This document shows positions 4,872 to 6,481 of a stretch of 6,481 bases of DNA, in pieces. The notes below the pieces were generated by a model that ran no database searches, was not told the origin of the DNA, and saw only the letters and a list, made by a program, of their open reading frames with translations. The position numbers and the translations under genes are program-made. Each line of letters opens with the position of its first letter. Position 1 is the stretch's first letter. The stretch comes from Candidatus Zixiibacteriota bacterium (GTDB lineage Bacteria > Zixibacteria > MSB-5A5 > CAIYYT01): the NCBI GenBank assembly GCA_026397575.1, contig JAPLUP010000684.1:1-6481 (forward strand), in the 5' to 3' direction.

Positions 4872-6481
4872 ATGAAACGTATTCGAAGCTTGCTTGTAGT
4901 TTCATTGCTGTGCCTGTTTGTGCTGATAGCCGCGGCTCCGCCGCTGCTGGCAGCATCTCCGGTGGTCGCAATCCCATCCGTGGACACTACCATTACCGGA
5001 AAGGCAACAGCACTACTCCACTTTCAGCTAAAGGCCACAGATGCCGATGTGGCAGATACCGTGGGATGGACGGTGGCCGGCTTGCCAGCCGACGCGGACA
5101 TCGCGCGCACTGCGTTTCCGGCAGTTGCGGGCCTGCCACGGTGGTGTGATCTTAGTTGGACTCCTACTCGAAATGATATTGGCGATCATGTTATCACGTT
5201 CACAGCTACGGATAACGGCGGCAATACTGCCGTTAGGGTGCTGACTGTTACGGTGCAGTGCAATCCGCCGGTGATAACTGAGCCGATTGTTCCAGTAACT
5301 TTCGCCGCGCTTGTGACAGGCACGTTCGATATGATCGCTACGACAGTAGATGGCGCCGATGTCACTTGGGATATTGATACCGCCTACGCATTCTCGATAC
5401 TTACTGCTCCGGGTCCGGCATTTACCAATCTCAGCGGTGTAGATCGCTTCAAAGGACACTTCTCCTGGACGCCGGCTGCTACTCAGATTGGTTACGACAC
5501 TGTCAGATTCATTGCTATTGATTCTTGCGGCCTTGTCAGAGACACTTCTGCAAGAGTAATTTTGCACGTTACAGTGGCAAATCCGGTGGTCACTCTTCCA
5601 GTAAATACTAATGTGACAACTCTTGCGAGTGACACGATTACCGCTTCTAAATTCGGTTTCCGTCTGTACGCGACCGATCCGGTTCCAACCGGGGATGTAG
5701 CATGGACTGTAGATCCTGCATTCCCAGCGCCCGCTTGGGCTGCTCTGGTTGATTCGGGTGGCGCCAGTCTTGGTGCTTTCTACAGTGGTGTTCCTGCTTG
5801 CACGGATGCCGGTGTGGACACCGTAGGGTTTATTGCCACTGACCCGCTTGGTACCGGTGGCGGTGCCCTTGCCGACACCATTATGGTGATTGTAACGGTT
5901 CTTCCGGGCAATCCGGTTATCACGTTCAATGCAGCAAATGGCGGTGCGGATACCACCATAGATGTGACAACTACTAAGGCGATTAGCCTTTTGCTGACAT
6001 CAACGGACCCGAATGCTTACGACGATGTCACATGGACTTGGTCCGCTTTGCCAACCGGCGCAGTCGCTACGGATGGAGGAGCGTTAGTAAAAACCGCTAC
6101 CTTCGCCTGGACGACGACACCGACGCAGGCGGGAGTATATCCGATCACATTTACCGCTACTGATAACTGGGGTTGCACCGATCAGATAGTGGTTACGATC
6201 ATTGTCAGTTCGTCGAAAGTTCTGGATGTTCCGTATGACACGATCCCGAAAACTGCGACGAATGTTCCGTTGCTCAAGTTCAAAGTCGGTCTTGAGGGCG
6301 ATACGCTGACTCAGATCAAGATCAGAAGTTACGTTCAGAAAGAGTTCTCGGTCGGGAAGATCACGGTGTGGAAAAACGCCGCCGCAGCTCCGTTCGGGAC
6401 CTATACGCTGGACGGCCGATATGACCTGAACTATGAGAAAACCATTACGGGGCTCAACATTCCTTTTGATACGGATGACAC
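4872..6481 (+). CDS. Large secreted Ig/cadherin-like repeat protein (3' end beyond window)
   Basis: The reading frame is open from 4872 to the window end: 536 complete codons and no stop. Residues 1-27 are a signal peptide (basic MKRIR, hydrophobic core, PPLLA before the likely cut); C14 is not in a lipobox. Four repeats of about 100 residues follow (31-130, 131-235, 236-344, 345-447). Each has a tryptophan strand (WTV, WDI, WTV, WTW), an (F/W)xWTPT-like strand in repeats 1, 2 and 4, and a closing strand such as ITFTATDN followed by a VTV strand. This is the pattern of putative-Ig (He_PIG) and cadherin-like domains. From about 448 a different beta-rich domain begins (LLKFKVGLEGDTLTQIKI, then KITVWKN). 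Such proteins serve as surface adhesins, matrix proteins or scaffolds of secreted enzymes; which applies depends on the missing part. Antisense and other-frame open frames over it are shadows. Domain class likely, function unknown. Confidence 0.88.
   Translation, partial: MKRIRSLLVVSLLCLFVLIAAAPPLLAASPVVAIPSVDTTITGKATALLHFQLKATDADVADTVGWTVAGLPADADIARTAFPAVAGLPRWCDLSWTPTRNDIGDHVITFTATDNGGNTAVRVLTVTVQCNPPVITEPIVPVTFAALVTGTFDMIATTVDGADVTWDIDTAYAFSILTAPGPAFTNLSGVDRFKGHFSWTPAATQIGYDTVRFIAIDSCGLVRDTSARVILHVTVANPVVTLPVNTNVTTLASDTITASKFGFRLYATDPVPTGDVAWTVDPAFPAPAWAALVDSGGASLGAFYSGVPACTDAGVDTVGFIATDPLGTGGGALADTIMVIVTVLPGNPVITFNAANGGADTTIDVTTTKAISLLLTSTDPNAYDDVTWTWSALPTGAVATDGGALVKTATFAWTTTPTQAGVYPITFTATDNWGCTDQIVVTIIVSSSKVLDVPYDTIPKTATNVPLLKFKVGLEGDTLTQIKIRSYVQKEFSVGKITVWKNAAAAPFGTYTLDGRYDLNYEKTITGLNIPFDTDD
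4962..6212 (+). repeat. Four tandem Ig-like modules within the secreted protein
   Basis: Module borders by residue are 31-130, 131-235, 236-344 and 345-447 (4962-5261, 5262-5576, 5577-5903, 5904-6212). The last three open with NPPVI, NPVVT and NPVIT. All end in a (V/I)xF(T/I)A(T/I)D motif: ITFTATDN, VRFIAIDS, VGFIATDP, ITFTATDN. The DNA has diverged except for short stretches, such as GTTATCACGTTCA near 5190 and near 5919, so the duplications look old. Confidence 0.65.

Noticed and set aside
5028..5567. 179-aa open frame on the minus strand
   Set aside because: It is antisense to the Ig-repeat gene, whose frame continues unbroken with clear domain motifs. The minus frame has no ribosome binding site or recognisable content.

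Overview
The window looks like chromosomal DNA of a free-living, probably Gram-negative bacterium of moderate GC content. The reasons are a secreted C1B peptidase, a signal-peptide protein built from Ig-like repeats, sigma70-type promoters, strong Shine-Dalgarno sites and REP-like palindromes. The style (large secreted Ig-repeat protein, secreted PepC-like peptidase, stand-alone purE) fits uncultured FCB-related lineages such as Zixibacteria. That placement is a guess: no taxonomic marker is present. I see no phage, transposase, CRISPR, tRNA or rRNA.

Left part, minus strand (1-2420). A 282-base intergenic stretch with hairpins is followed by a GTG-initiated secreted bleomycin-hydrolase-like (C1B) cysteine peptidase (283-1716) and purE (1812-2300). 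Both genes have good ribosome binding sites. The purE promoter can be read upstream at 2375-2403, with a perfect 7-bp inverted repeat on its -35 box. A REP-like palindrome lies in the purE leader.

Middle, plus strand (2537-3840). A good sigma70 promoter drives a leader of about 150 nt. The leader holds a 12-codon mini-ORF with a strong ribosome binding site, nested inverted repeats and a textbook intrinsic terminator. Just after the terminator come a 69-aa, highly basic, acidic-tailed protein of unknown function and rsgA (yjeQ/engC), whose start overlaps the previous stop (ATGA). This looks like an attenuated two-gene operon linked to ribosome assembly, or a small RNA gene followed by a readthrough operon.

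Next comes about 0.9 kb (3841-4749) without a convincing gene. It holds several hairpins, one promoter-like sequence and an unusually long open frame (3976-4641) that does not look like a normal protein.

Right part, plus strand (4738-6481). A leader with a 15-codon mini-ORF and three Shine-Dalgarno sites in series precedes a large secreted protein that starts at 4872 and runs off the window end. Its first 536 residues are a signal peptide, four Ig/cadherin-like repeats of about 100 residues, and the start of a different beta-rich domain. The peptidase and this protein act outside the cytoplasm, RsgA acts on the 30S ribosomal subunit and PurE in purine synthesis. Apart from the RsgA pair, nothing shows that the genes work together.
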